Assembly: GCA_900116395.1 (NCBI GenBank)
Contig: FPAN01000009.1
Span: 1-64,000, forward strand
DNA from: Lachnospiraceae bacterium XBD2001
Lineage (GTDB): Bacteria; Bacillota; Clostridia; Lachnospirales; Lachnospiraceae
Reading direction: 5' to 3'
DNA: 64,000 nucleotides
The first letter of the stretch is position 1, and each line of letters starts with the position of its first letter. This document shows, in pieces, positions 34,489-42,005 of this stretch. A model generated the notes under the pieces. That model saw only the letters and a program-made list of their open reading frames with translations, did no database searches and had not been told where the DNA came from. A program made the position numbers and the translations under genes.

Positions 34489-34917
34489 TTAACCTTGTGC
34501 CAGTTTCTTCTGGCAGTCCTGGCAAATACCGTAAAAAACCGTACGGAACGGATCCAATGCGAATCCATGATCCGCCATCAAATGCTTCCCAATTGCATTC
34601 AGTTCATGACATTCCAAATGAATCAGAACACCACACTTCTCACACTTGCAGTGGAAGCAGCTCTCTGCGCAGTGCTTTTCAGCTCCTACATACTCAAAGC
34701 AAGCGCTGCTGTTCTCATCCAGAATGTACTTATTCACAACGCCTTCATCTACCAGCTTCTCCAGCTGACGATACACCGTTGCGGTACCCATGGACTTACC
34801 CTCGTCGCGAAAATGTGCGCAAACATCTCCGGCTGTAATATGCTTCCCCGGAATGGTCTGCAAATATTGTATCAATTCTTCATGATGTTTGGTTTTGTAA
34901 CGACCTTTTTCAGCCAT
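34489..34917 (-). CDS. zur: Fur-family regulator, probably Zur
   Basis: A 142-residue Fur-family repressor with a winged helix (ITAGDVCAHFR, TATVYRQLEKLVDEG, about residues 27-65) and the structural zinc site formed by CEKCG and CQDC. The His-rich regulatory region (HLECHELNAIGKHLMADHG) follows. Its genome position at the head of znuCB and an operator like those at znuA make zinc the likely co-repressor; PerR or Fur cannot be excluded from the sequence alone. Confidence 0.88.
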   Translation of the reverse strand: MAEKGRYKTKHHEELIQYLQTIPGKHITAGDVCAHFRDEGKSMGTATVYRQLEKLVDEGVVNKYILDENSSACFEYVGAEKHCAESCFHCKCEKCGVLIHLECHELNAIGKHLMADHGFALDPFRTVFYGICQDCQKKLAQG

Positions 34918-34935
34918 GTGGTACTCCTTTCTAAT

Positions 34936-34979
34936 TTGAGAACGTTTATCATTTTAGTCTCATGATTTCATTTTGTCAA
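34936..34979 (-). promoter_or_regulatory. zur-znuCB promoter and Zur-like operator
   Basis: Minus-strand TTGACA (34979-34974), 17-nt spacer, TAAAAT (34956-34951). The 17-mer TTGAGAACGTTTATCAT (plus strand, 34936-34952) overlaps the start of transcription and agrees with the two znuA operators at most positions. Autoregulation is implied. Confidence 0.7.
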
Positions 34980-35003
34980 ATGCAACTATACAATGATTCT
35001 TTT

Positions 35004-35033
35004 TTGCATTCAAACAGCATTTCTTGGTATGAT
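35004..35033 (+). promoter_or_regulatory. ygiQ promoter
   Basis: TTGCAT (35004-35009), 18-nt spacer, TATGAT (35028-35033). The ATG at 35040 is where transcription should begin, so the mRNA may be leaderless. Confidence 0.6.
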
Positions 35034-35039
35034 AGGGAC

Positions 35040-36935
35040 ATGAATAATCAGTTTTTACCTATTAACAAAAAAGAAATGTTAGCGCGAGGCTGGGAGCAGG
35101 TAGACTTCGTCTATGTCTGTGGGGATGCTTACGTGGACCACCCAAGCTTCGGTGCTGCAATCATAACGAGATTGTTAGAGTCTCGCGGATATAAGATTGG
35201 ATTTATCGCCCAGCCGAATTGGAAGGATGATGGATCCATCGCCATCTTCGGTGAGCCGCGGTTGGGATTCTTTGTGTCTTCCGGCAACATGGATTCCATG
35301 GTGAACCATTATACCGTTGCCAAGAAGCATCGCGGAACCGATGCATTTTCCCCGGGTGGGAAGATGGGATTGCGCCCAGATCGTGCAGTTACGGTGTACT
35401 GTAACCTGATTCGCCGTACCTATAAGGATACGCCTATTATTATTGGTGGCTTGGAAGCCAGCCTGCGCCGCATGGCCCATTACGATTACTGGTCCAACTC
35501 CGTGCGCCGTTCCCTACTCTTAGAATCCGGTGCGGATTTGATTAGTTACGGTATGGGCGAGCATAGCGTAGTAGAAATTGCGGAAGCCCTGGATAGTGGT
35601 CTGGATGTCCGAGACATTACCTACATTGACGGTACGGTATTTAAGACCAAAAATCCGGATATTATCTACGATGCTATTCAGTTGCCGGATTTTGAAGAGA
35701 TTACAGAAAGCAAGAAGGCCTATGCCGAGAGCTTTAAGATTCAATATGAGAATACGGATCCATTCCAAGGAAAGCGGTTGTATGAGACCTATGGAGGCAA
35801 GACCTTTGTGGTACAGAATCCGCCGGCAAAGCCGTTAACTCAAATGGAGATGGATGATATCTACGCGCTGCCTTATATGCGTGCCTACCATCCAAGTTAC
35901 GAAAAGCTTGGTGGCATTCCTGCCTTAACAGAGATTAAGTTTTCCTTAACCTCTAACCGTGGATGCTATGGAGAGTGTAACTTCTGTGCATTGACCATGC
36001 ATGAGGGACGTATCGTACAGTGCCGTAGCCAGGAGTCGATTATCGAAGAAGCGAAAACCATGATTGAAGACCGGGACTTCAAAGGTTACATCCACGATGT
36101 TGGCGGCCCGACTGCAGAGTTTCGCCGACCGGCCTGCGACAAGCAGATGAAGGTAGGCGCCTGCAAGAATAAGCGGTGCCTCTTCCCGAAACCATGCAGC
36201 AACCTGGTGGTGGACCACAGTGACTATCTGAAGTTATTACGTCGCCTGCGGGAGCTTCCAAAGGTAAAGAAAGTCTTCGTTCGATCCGGCTTCCGTTACG
36301 ATTATCTGGTGGCTGATCCGAATAAGACATTCCTGAAAGAATTGTGCGAGCATCACATCAGCGGGCAGCTTCGTGTAGCACCGGAGCATATCTCCGATAA
36401 CGTGTTGAAAAACATGGGCAAACCGGGTGTAGAAGTGTATAACGCTTTCCTGAAGGAGTTCGAGAAGATTAACAGTAAGACCGGTAAAGAACAATATATT
36501 GTTCCGTACCTTATGTCATCCCATCCGGGCAGTCGCTTAGAGGACGCCATCGCACTAGCGGAATACTTACGCGACCATCATATCCATCCGGATCAAGTGC
36601 AGGATTTCTACCCGACACCGGGCACTGTATCAACAACCATGTACTATACCGGCATTCATCCGTTAACCGGCAAGAAGGTCTTCGTTGAGACGAATCCACA
36701 CGAGAAGGCGTTGCAGCGTGCCCTGATTCAGTATAAGAAGCCGGAGAATTACGATCTGGTAAAAGAAGCTTTGCTGAAGGCGCACAGAGAAGACCTGATT
36801 GGTTTTGACAAGCAATGTTTGATTCCTCCACGAAAGATGAAGGAGAACTTCTCTCATCCTAATAAAAAGAAAAATACAAAGAAGGTAGAAAAACGTCCTT
36901 CTAGTAAAAACGGTAATACGAAAAAGAAGAGGTGA
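35040..36935 (+). CDS. YgiQ-family radical SAM protein
   Basis: A 631-residue enzyme of the UPF0313 group. The N-terminal segment FLPINKKEMLARGWEQVDFV and DAYVDHPSFGAAI are the YgiQ start. The radical-SAM cluster is C-x3-C-x2-C in RGCYGECNFCALT. A second Cys group (KVGACKNKRCLFPKPCSNL) follows. The tail is basic. Function is unknown. I chose 35040 because homologues begin near this point and because the promoter leaves little room for the longer frame. It diverges from zur. Confidence 0.9.
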   Translation: MNNQFLPINKKEMLARGWEQVDFVYVCGDAYVDHPSFGAAIITRLLESRGYKIGFIAQPNWKDDGSIAIFGEPRLGFFVSSGNMDSMVNHYTVAKKHRGTDAFSPGGKMGLRPDRAVTVYCNLIRRTYKDTPIIIGGLEASLRRMAHYDYWSNSVRRSLLLESGADLISYGMGEHSVVEIAEALDSGLDVRDITYIDGTVFKTKNPDIIYDAIQLPDFEEITESKKAYAESFKIQYENTDPFQGKRLYETYGGKTFVVQNPPAKPLTQMEMDDIYALPYMRAYHPSYEKLGGIPALTEIKFSLTSNRGCYGECNFCALTMHEGRIVQCRSQESIIEEAKTMIEDRDFKGYIHDVGGPTAEFRRPACDKQMKVGACKNKRCLFPKPCSNLVVDHSDYLKLLRRLRELPKVKKVFVRSGFRYDYLVADPNKTFLKELCEHHISGQLRVAPEHISDNVLKNMGKPGVEVYNAFLKEFEKINSKTGKEQYIVPYLMSSHPGSRLEDAIALAEYLRDHHIHPDQVQDFYPTPGTVSTTMYYTGIHPLTGKKVFVETNPHEKALQRALIQYKKPENYDLVKEALLKAHREDLIGFDKQCLIPPRKMKENFSHPNKKKNTKKVEKRPSSKNGNTKKKR

Positions 36936-36959
36936 CCAATGTCACCTCTTCTTGCTTTT
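36924..36959. terminator. bidirectional terminator between ygiQ and the RyR-domain gene
   Basis: Perfect stem AAGAAGAGGTGAC/GTCACCTCTTCTT with a CAAT loop overlaps the ygiQ stop codon; converging genes end on both sides. Confidence 0.88.
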
Positions 36960-38391
36960 ACAATCCCTGTATCACCTGCAGGTCCTTCTCCTTGTCCTCT
37001 TGGGACAATTCATCAAAAGGAACAATGCACTTATGAATACGTAGCACGGCATCCTTATTCTTGCCGTCTGCCGGAATGCCATAGTTCCAATGGCTTAAGA
37101 TATGATAACGGCACCACAATACATGCTCTAACTCTGCCAACTCCCAATCACGCTCGTCTTCCGACATCATCTTATAATGAGCATCCTGCTTCAGGCTCTG
37201 TACAATCTCCAGGTAATCCGCAGATGCCAGATTGGAACCCTTGGTGAACTCATCCAGTGTGGCCCACTCGGCTCTTGCCTGCTTCCAAGCAGATGGATTG
37301 GATAGCAGATTCTTCGTTCCGATAATCTCATGGCCATTGTGGTTATAATTGTAGTTCAGAAGAATACCACCGGCATACAAACTCTCGGTAATGATATTCT
37401 CTAACGTATAGACATCGTCCGCATTGCCATAGAAGTGAATGCGGTCGTCCTTCATAATCTCCGCCAACTTCAAGTCGGTACTGTACTGGCAATAAATCTG
37501 CGCCTTCGGATAACGAATCCACAGCGCCTCTAAGAGGTCGAATTCCACCTTCTCCACGCAGATGATTAAATCCAAGTCCTCAGTCTTAGCCAACTCTTCC
37601 GTTAATTCGCCCTGATGGAAAACCACATCATCATCGTTCATGGTGGTAAAATGCGGCTTGTTCAGCTGGTAGAAACGGCTATCACCATACACATGATAGG
37701 TATACTTCTGTTCCTTATAAAAAATGTTCTGGAGCAGTGCGTAGTTCAGCACCTGCTGTCCAAGGCTATCAAATCCCACCACACCGATGTTGCGTTCCAT
37801 GCCGGCCTTCAGCACATCATGAATCGCGGTCTGCTTCCACAAAGCTCTTGCCATAATCTGGTCCGGATTAAAAACATGCAAATTCGCACTGCCGCTGGTC
37901 CGAAGGAAAGATAAGTCTAAATCCCGTAAGCACAGATAGATCTGACGATCCTTCAACTGTTCCCGATGCGACTGGTAGAATTCCAGGTTATCGTAATCAT
38001 GCTCAAACATAATCACCTGGTTCTTCGCCTTGGAAATCAACTCCTCACTATAGAAGCAATGCTTCGTACGACCGGATAACTCCTTGCAACGCTCCTCGTC
38101 ACCGTATAATACGGTACTGTCCGGCCACAGACTCATAAACCGATTGTAGATAAAAATCGAAGCCTTCTTCAGAAGCGTTAATACCGCAGCAGTCGTTACC
38201 AATGCAGCCGTCCAACGGGAAATCTCCGTATAGATATTGGTACTGTCCGCATTCTGCTGGATAACGTATAAAGATACGGAATCATACATCGCATCTTTTA
38301 AGGAAAATCCCGCCTGGGTATATCCAATTGTTCCAAAAATAAAAGGTACGACCACCAAAACCGGCAGCCATCTGGTCCATTTTTTCTTCAT
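36958..38391 (-). CDS. channel-like TrkA-N/RyR-domain membrane protein
   Basis: The 477-residue protein has two membrane helices (about residues 7-27 and 58-78) with a short loop between them, then two degenerate Rossmann/TrkA-N-like regions (IGVVGFDSLGQQVLNYAL is the second nucleotide-binding turn). The C-terminal RyR domain covers about residues 395-470 (DWELAELEHVLWCRYHI and HKCIVPFDELSQEDKEKD are its hallmarks). This is the layout of bacterial two-TM, NAD-binding, RyR proteins, thought to be ligand-gated ion channels. The ATG at 38391 has a GGGAG site; the longer frame would run into the znuA operator. Confidence 0.78.
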   Translation of the reverse strand: MKKKWTRWLPVLVVVPFIFGTIGYTQAGFSLKDAMYDSVSLYVIQQNADSTNIYTEISRWTAALVTTAAVLTLLKKASIFIYNRFMSLWPDSTVLYGDEERCKELSGRTKHCFYSEELISKAKNQVIMFEHDYDNLEFYQSHREQLKDRQIYLCLRDLDLSFLRTSGSANLHVFNPDQIMARALWKQTAIHDVLKAGMERNIGVVGFDSLGQQVLNYALLQNIFYKEQKYTYHVYGDSRFYQLNKPHFTTMNDDDVVFHQGELTEELAKTEDLDLIICVEKVEFDLLEALWIRYPKAQIYCQYSTDLKLAEIMKDDRIHFYGNADDVYTLENIITESLYAGGILLNYNYNHNGHEIIGTKNLLSNPSAWKQARAEWATLDEFTKGSNLASADYLEIVQSLKQDAHYKMMSEDERDWELAELEHVLWCRYHILSHWNYGIPADGKNKDAVLRIHKCIVPFDELSQEDKEKDLQVIQGL

Positions 38392-38482
38392 GTGTTCTCT
38401 ACTCCCTCTGCTATCTATCTTATTTTTCCTTGATTTGTCCGTCAAGTGCTTCTCCAGTGAACCTGTCGTTGAATTTTTAAAA

Positions 38483-38551
38483 ATGAAAACGATTTTCATA
38501 TTGACAATCTAATTCACTCTGTTATAATTGCAAAATGAAAATGATTTTCAT
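38483..38551 (+). promoter_or_regulatory. znuA promoter flanked by two Zur-like operators
   Basis: TTGACA (38501-38506), 16-nt spacer, TATAAT (38523-38528). Box 1, ATGAAAACGATTTTCAT (38483-38499), abuts the -35; box 2, ATGAAAATGATTTTCAT (38535-38551), is a perfect 8-1-8 palindrome covering the transcription start. Two operators bracketing the core promoter imply tight repression. Box 1 is also upstream of the diverging RyR-domain gene. Confidence 0.8.
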
Positions 38552-38582
38552 ATTTGACTTGTTTGTATTGAAGGAGAAAACA

Positions 38583-39560
38583 ATGAAAAATAAATTAGCA
38601 CTTCTAACAGCTGCTGCCCTTTGTCTGGGTCTTGCAGGCTGCGGCGCCGCACCTGCCGCCACTTCAAGCGATACAGCTACAACTACTGCAGGCAATGCCG
38701 ACACGGTATCTGTGGTTTCCACAATCTTCCCTTCCTATGATTGGGCCAAGGAGATTGTCGGTGAGACCGAAGGGGTAGATTTAACCTTACTGATTGATAA
38801 TGGCGTAGACCTCCATAGTTATGAACCTTCCGTAGAAGACATTGCCAAGATTTCCACAGCGGATGTTTTTATCTACGTTGGCGGTGAGTCTGACGGTTGG
38901 GTAGACGATGTCCTCGCTCAGGCTACGAACCCGGATATGGTCGTCATTAATATGATGGATGTCCTTGCGGATGATATCAAAGAGGAAGAAATCGTAGAAG
39001 GTATGGAAGAAGAAGGCGAAGAAGAGGAAGTAGCATACGACGAACACGTATGGCTCTCTTTGAACAATGCCGAGAAACTAGTAAGCGCCATCCAGTCTGC
39101 ACTTAGCAAAGTCGATGCCGACAATGCTGCCGGATACGAAGCCAACGCCAATGCTTACATCACCGAGCTTCAGGCCTTAGATACCGAGTACCAGACCTGC
39201 GTCAGCAACGCCAAGCGTGACACGTTCCTCTTCGCCGACCGCTTCCCGTTCCGCTATCTGGCTGAAGACTACAACCTAAACTATTATGCAGCCTTCGTTG
39301 GATGCTCTGCCGATACCGAAGCCAGCTTCGAAACTGTTGCATTCCTTGCCAACAAAGTTGACGAGCTCCAGCTTCCGGTCATCCTCACCATCGAAACATC
39401 TGACGGCAAGCTGGCCAAGACCGTCCTGGACAGTACCAAGTCCAAAGATGCGCAAGTTCTCGTCTTAGACTCCCTGCAGAGCACCAAGCTTTCCGACAAC
39501 AAGAGCTACCTCGATGTTATGCGCTCCAACTTAGACGTCCTCAAGACCGCGCTGAATTAA
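38583..39560 (+). CDS. znuA: zinc ABC transporter substrate-binding lipoprotein ZnuA
   Basis: The 325-residue lipoprotein has lipobox LAGC (signal about residues 1-19) and the ZnuA/TroA fold. Metal ligands are visible in LHSYEPS and DEHVWLS. Where many ZnuA proteins have a His-rich loop, this one has an acidic stretch (EEEIVEGMEEEGEEEE) just before DEHVW. The usual third-His region reads FADRFPFRYLAEDY. The start at 38583 has a GAAGGAG site; the upstream ATG lies in the operator. The permease and ATPase are encoded 4 kb away on the other strand. Confidence 0.92.
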   Translation: MKNKLALLTAAALCLGLAGCGAAPAATSSDTATTTAGNADTVSVVSTIFPSYDWAKEIVGETEGVDLTLLIDNGVDLHSYEPSVEDIAKISTADVFIYVGGESDGWVDDVLAQATNPDMVVINMMDVLADDIKEEEIVEGMEEEGEEEEVAYDEHVWLSLNNAEKLVSAIQSALSKVDADNAAGYEANANAYITELQALDTEYQTCVSNAKRDTFLFADRFPFRYLAEDYNLNYYAAFVGCSADTEASFETVAFLANKVDELQLPVILTIETSDGKLAKTVLDSTKSKDAQVLVLDSLQSTKLSDNKSYLDVMRSNLDVLKTALN

Positions 39561-39568
39561 GCTTTTAC

Positions 39569-39779
39569 GCCCCACAATGGCGGGCCAACATAGCAATACA
39601 CAACCTAGCATAACGTTCTCCCGCGGGGTCGCTCTCGCTTCGGGTTCGAACGTAGCGGTACATACAAAAACAGCCACACGCATGTGGCTGTTTTTTAGTG
39701 CCGACGTTCTCACACGCCCGCTACAGAGAACATTATGTAGGTTGCTTATTTCGTTCATAAGCCTCCACCATTGTGGGGC
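39569..39779 (+). repeat. structured intergenic repeat, copy 1
   Basis: The outer arms GCCCCACAATGG (39569-39580) and CCATTGTGGGGC (39768-39779) are perfect complements, with further pairing inside. The family core is 39616-39730, starting TTCTCCCGCGGGGTCGCTCT and ending GCTACAGAGAA. Helices in the core: GCGGG/CCCGC, GAACGT/ACGTTC and CGG/CCG. The apical hairpin (39665-39696) is AACAGCCACA/TGTGGCTGTT with flanking A and T runs, so this copy carries a terminator. It starts 8 nt after the znuA stop. Confidence 0.85.
39665..39696. terminator. terminator hairpin inside repeat copy 1
   Basis: Stem AACAGCCACA/TGTGGCTGTT with a CGCA loop, preceded by A's and followed by T6. It is the most likely terminator of znuA. 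Confidence 0.8.
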
Positions 39780-39795
39780 TTACTTGCTGTTATCT

Positions 39796-39937
39796 AAGCG
39801 TAGTATCACATGCTTTCTGTAGCGAGCCTCTTGGGACGTCAGTACTAGAAGGTTTGCGAAGCAAAGCTTCGTAGTATCTGCTACGTCACAAGCGGAAGCG
39901 AGAGCGACCCCGCGGGAGAATATCATGCAGGATGCTT
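39796..39937 (-). repeat. structured intergenic repeat, copy 2
   Basis: On the minus strand the core reads TTCTCCCGCGGGGTCGCTCT through GCTCGCTACAGAAA (about 39920-39813). Helices: GCGGG/CTCGC (one wobble), GACGT/ACGTC, and CAG-A-TACTA/TAGTACTG. The apical hairpin is GAAGC/GCTTC with a short loop. Outer arms are weaker than in the other copies. It is inverted relative to copy 1 and lies 3' of nupQ. Confidence 0.8.
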
Positions 39938-39953
39938 GAGCGTAGATTACGGA

Positions 39954-39983
39954 AAAGAAAACGCCCCCACAAGAGTGGAGGCG
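39954..39983 (-). terminator. terminator of the bmpA-nupOPQ operon
   Basis: Minus-strand stem CGCCTCCAC/GTGGGGGCG with a TCTT loop and a T-rich tail, 17 nt after the nupQ stop. Confidence 0.85.
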
Positions 39984-39999
39984 TAAAGCACATAGTATA

Positions 40000-40935
40000 T
40001 TAGCGGGCTTTGACGAACGGCTTTCCGTTGGCTGCCGGTGCGTTGGCACGTCCTACGAAGAGGATGAGTGCAACGATGGTAACCACGTAAGGGATCATGG
40101 AGATCAGGTTCGGTGATACCGCATTGGACATACTAGCCAAGGACTTAATACCACTGCAAAGTCCGAACAGCAAGCAAGCAAAGGTAGTTCCCTGTGGGGT
40201 GAACTTACCGAAGATAACTGCTGCGATTGCGATGAAGCCCTGTCCTACGATAACAGCCGGACGGAACTGGTTAACGGTAGCAAGTGTTACGAAAGCTCCG
40301 CCAAGACCAGCGAGGAATCCGGAGAGGATTACACAAGCATAGCGAACTTTGTATACGTCGATACCGATGGACTCGCAAGCTTCCGGATGCTCACCAACTG
40401 CACGAAGGTGAGAACCGAACTTGGTCTTGTAGAAGACGAACCAGCAAACAAGTGCCAGAACGAATACCAAGTAAGCAACACCATATACGTTCAATACGTT
40501 GTATCCGAAAGAACCGGTCTCAAATACACCATTGAAGATCTTCGGCAATGCTGCGCTCGGATCGTGAGACGGAGTATCAGAAGAATTATCAAATAAAGCC
40601 TTGCAAAGGAACAGGGATAATCCGGTTCCAAGGAAGTTAATAGCAGTACCTGCGATGGTCTGGTCTGCGTGGAAGGAAATACATACCACTGCGTGGATGA
40701 TTCCCAGTAATGCTCCGGCCAAACCGCCGATTAAGAATGCTGCCCAACCGTTGCCGGTGTAAAGGGAAGCAACTGCTCCGGTGAAGGCACCGATGGTCAT
40801 CATACCCTCGATACCGATGTTAACAACTCCGCTTCGCTCAGAGAAGCAAGAACCAAGTCCTGCGAAAAGAAGAGGCGGGGTAGCAATCAAGGTTGCATTA
40901 ATCAGCAAACCTAAATTAGTAATCAATACGTCCAT
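40000..40935 (-). CDS. nupQ: nucleoside ABC transporter permease NupQ
   Basis: The 311-residue protein has about eight to nine membrane helices and the branched-chain/nucleoside permease patterns SGVVNIGIEGMMTIGAF (about residues 34-50) and GEHPEACESIGIDVYKVRY. It pairs with NupP to form the channel. It is last in the operon, 2 nt after nupP. Confidence 0.9.
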   Translation of the reverse strand: MDVLITNLGLLINATLIATPPLLFAGLGSCFSERSGVVNIGIEGMMTIGAFTGAVASLYTGNGWAAFLIGGLAGALLGIIHAVVCISFHADQTIAGTAINFLGTGLSLFLCKALFDNSSDTPSHDPSAALPKIFNGVFETGSFGYNVLNVYGVAYLVFVLALVCWFVFYKTKFGSHLRAVGEHPEACESIGIDVYKVRYACVILSGFLAGLGGAFVTLATVNQFRPAVIVGQGFIAIAAVIFGKFTPQGTTFACLLFGLCSGIKSLASMSNAVSPNLISMIPYVVTIVALILFVGRANAPAANGKPFVKAR

Positions 40936-40937
40936 TT

Positions 40938-42005
40938 TTACGCCTCCTTCTTCTTACCAATGCTGGTAAAGAGTACTTTGAATACCTGGGAAATTGCGAT
41001 GAAGATGATTACGCATCCCATGATAATGTTAACAACTTCGCTTGGTGCACGAACAATGGTAAGCTTGGATCCGCCGTACTTCATTGCACCGTAGAACAAT
41101 CCGGAAAGGATACATCCAAGAGGATTGGATCCTGCAATCAATGCAACGGTGATTCCGTCGAAACCGAAGCCTTCCTGTGCTGCCAACTGGGAGAGACGTC
41201 CGCCCATTCCAAGTACCTGAACAGCACCACCGAGTCCTGCCAGCGCACCGGAAATTCCAAGAGCGGTCAACATGGAACGATTTACATTGATTCCTGCGAA
41301 TTCAGCTGCGTTCTTATTGAAACCAACCGCCTTCAACTCATAACCCAATGTGGTCTTCTCAATGATGATGAAAATAACGATTGCTGCGATGGATGCGAGA
41401 ATAAATCCCCAGTTCGCACCGCTACAATCCAATGTCTTCATCAATCCTTCCGGAAGCAAGATACGTGCTGCATCAGCCACATTCTCGGTAGCCTCACCAC
41501 CGCTCTGACGACGAATGCCAGGTAAATTTACTACGTAGTTCTGGAAATAATAAGCAATCCAGTTAAACATAATGAAGGACAATACTTCGTGAATACCTCT
41601 TGTAGTCTTCAAGATACCAACAATCAAAGACCAAAGGCATCCGGCTGCAGCTGCTGCCAGCAAGCAAACCAACGGATGAATGATTGGTGGTAAATGGAGC
41701 TTGATACCAACGACACAAGCAGCCACACTACCAACAATATACTGTCCCTCTGCACCGATATTGAACACACCGGTACGGAAAGAAAATGCTACAGACAAAC
41801 CGGTGAAGATAACCGGTGCTGCATATACTAAGGTCCAAACCAAATACTTCGGCTTGCTGAAGATGCTGTCTAACAGCTTACCGTATGCAACTGCCGGAGA
41901 AATACCGGCAACCATCAAAAAGATTGCTCCGATAGCAAATCCGATAATGATCGCAAGAACGGTATAGAACAAATTACTATCCAGAATGCCTTTTTTAGTT
42001 TTCAT
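40938..42005 (-). CDS. nupP: nucleoside ABC transporter permease NupP
   Basis: The 355-residue protein has about nine membrane helices and the family segments FNIGAEGQYIVGSVAA and KAVGFNKNAAEFAGINVNR. The ABC contact region lies near that second motif. It overlaps nupO by 11 nt. Confidence 0.9.
   Translation of the reverse strand: MKTKKGILDSNLFYTVLAIIIGFAIGAIFLMVAGISPAVAYGKLLDSIFSKPKYLVWTLVYAAPVIFTGLSVAFSFRTGVFNIGAEGQYIVGSVAACVVGIKLHLPPIIHPLVCLLAAAAAGCLWSLIVGILKTTRGIHEVLSFIMFNWIAYYFQNYVVNLPGIRRQSGGEATENVADAARILLPEGLMKTLDCSGANWGFILASIAAIVIFIIIEKTTLGYELKAVGFNKNAAEFAGINVNRSMLTALGISGALAGLGGAVQVLGMGGRLSQLAAQEGFGFDGITVALIAGSNPLGCILSGLFYGAMKYGGSKLTIVRAPSEVVNIIMGCVIIFIAISQVFKVLFTSIGKKKEA

Noticed and set aside
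39561-39999. Reading the repeats at 39.6-39.9 kb as an insertion sequence or CRISPR
   Set aside because: No transposase frame, no regular spacing, and arms differ between copies.
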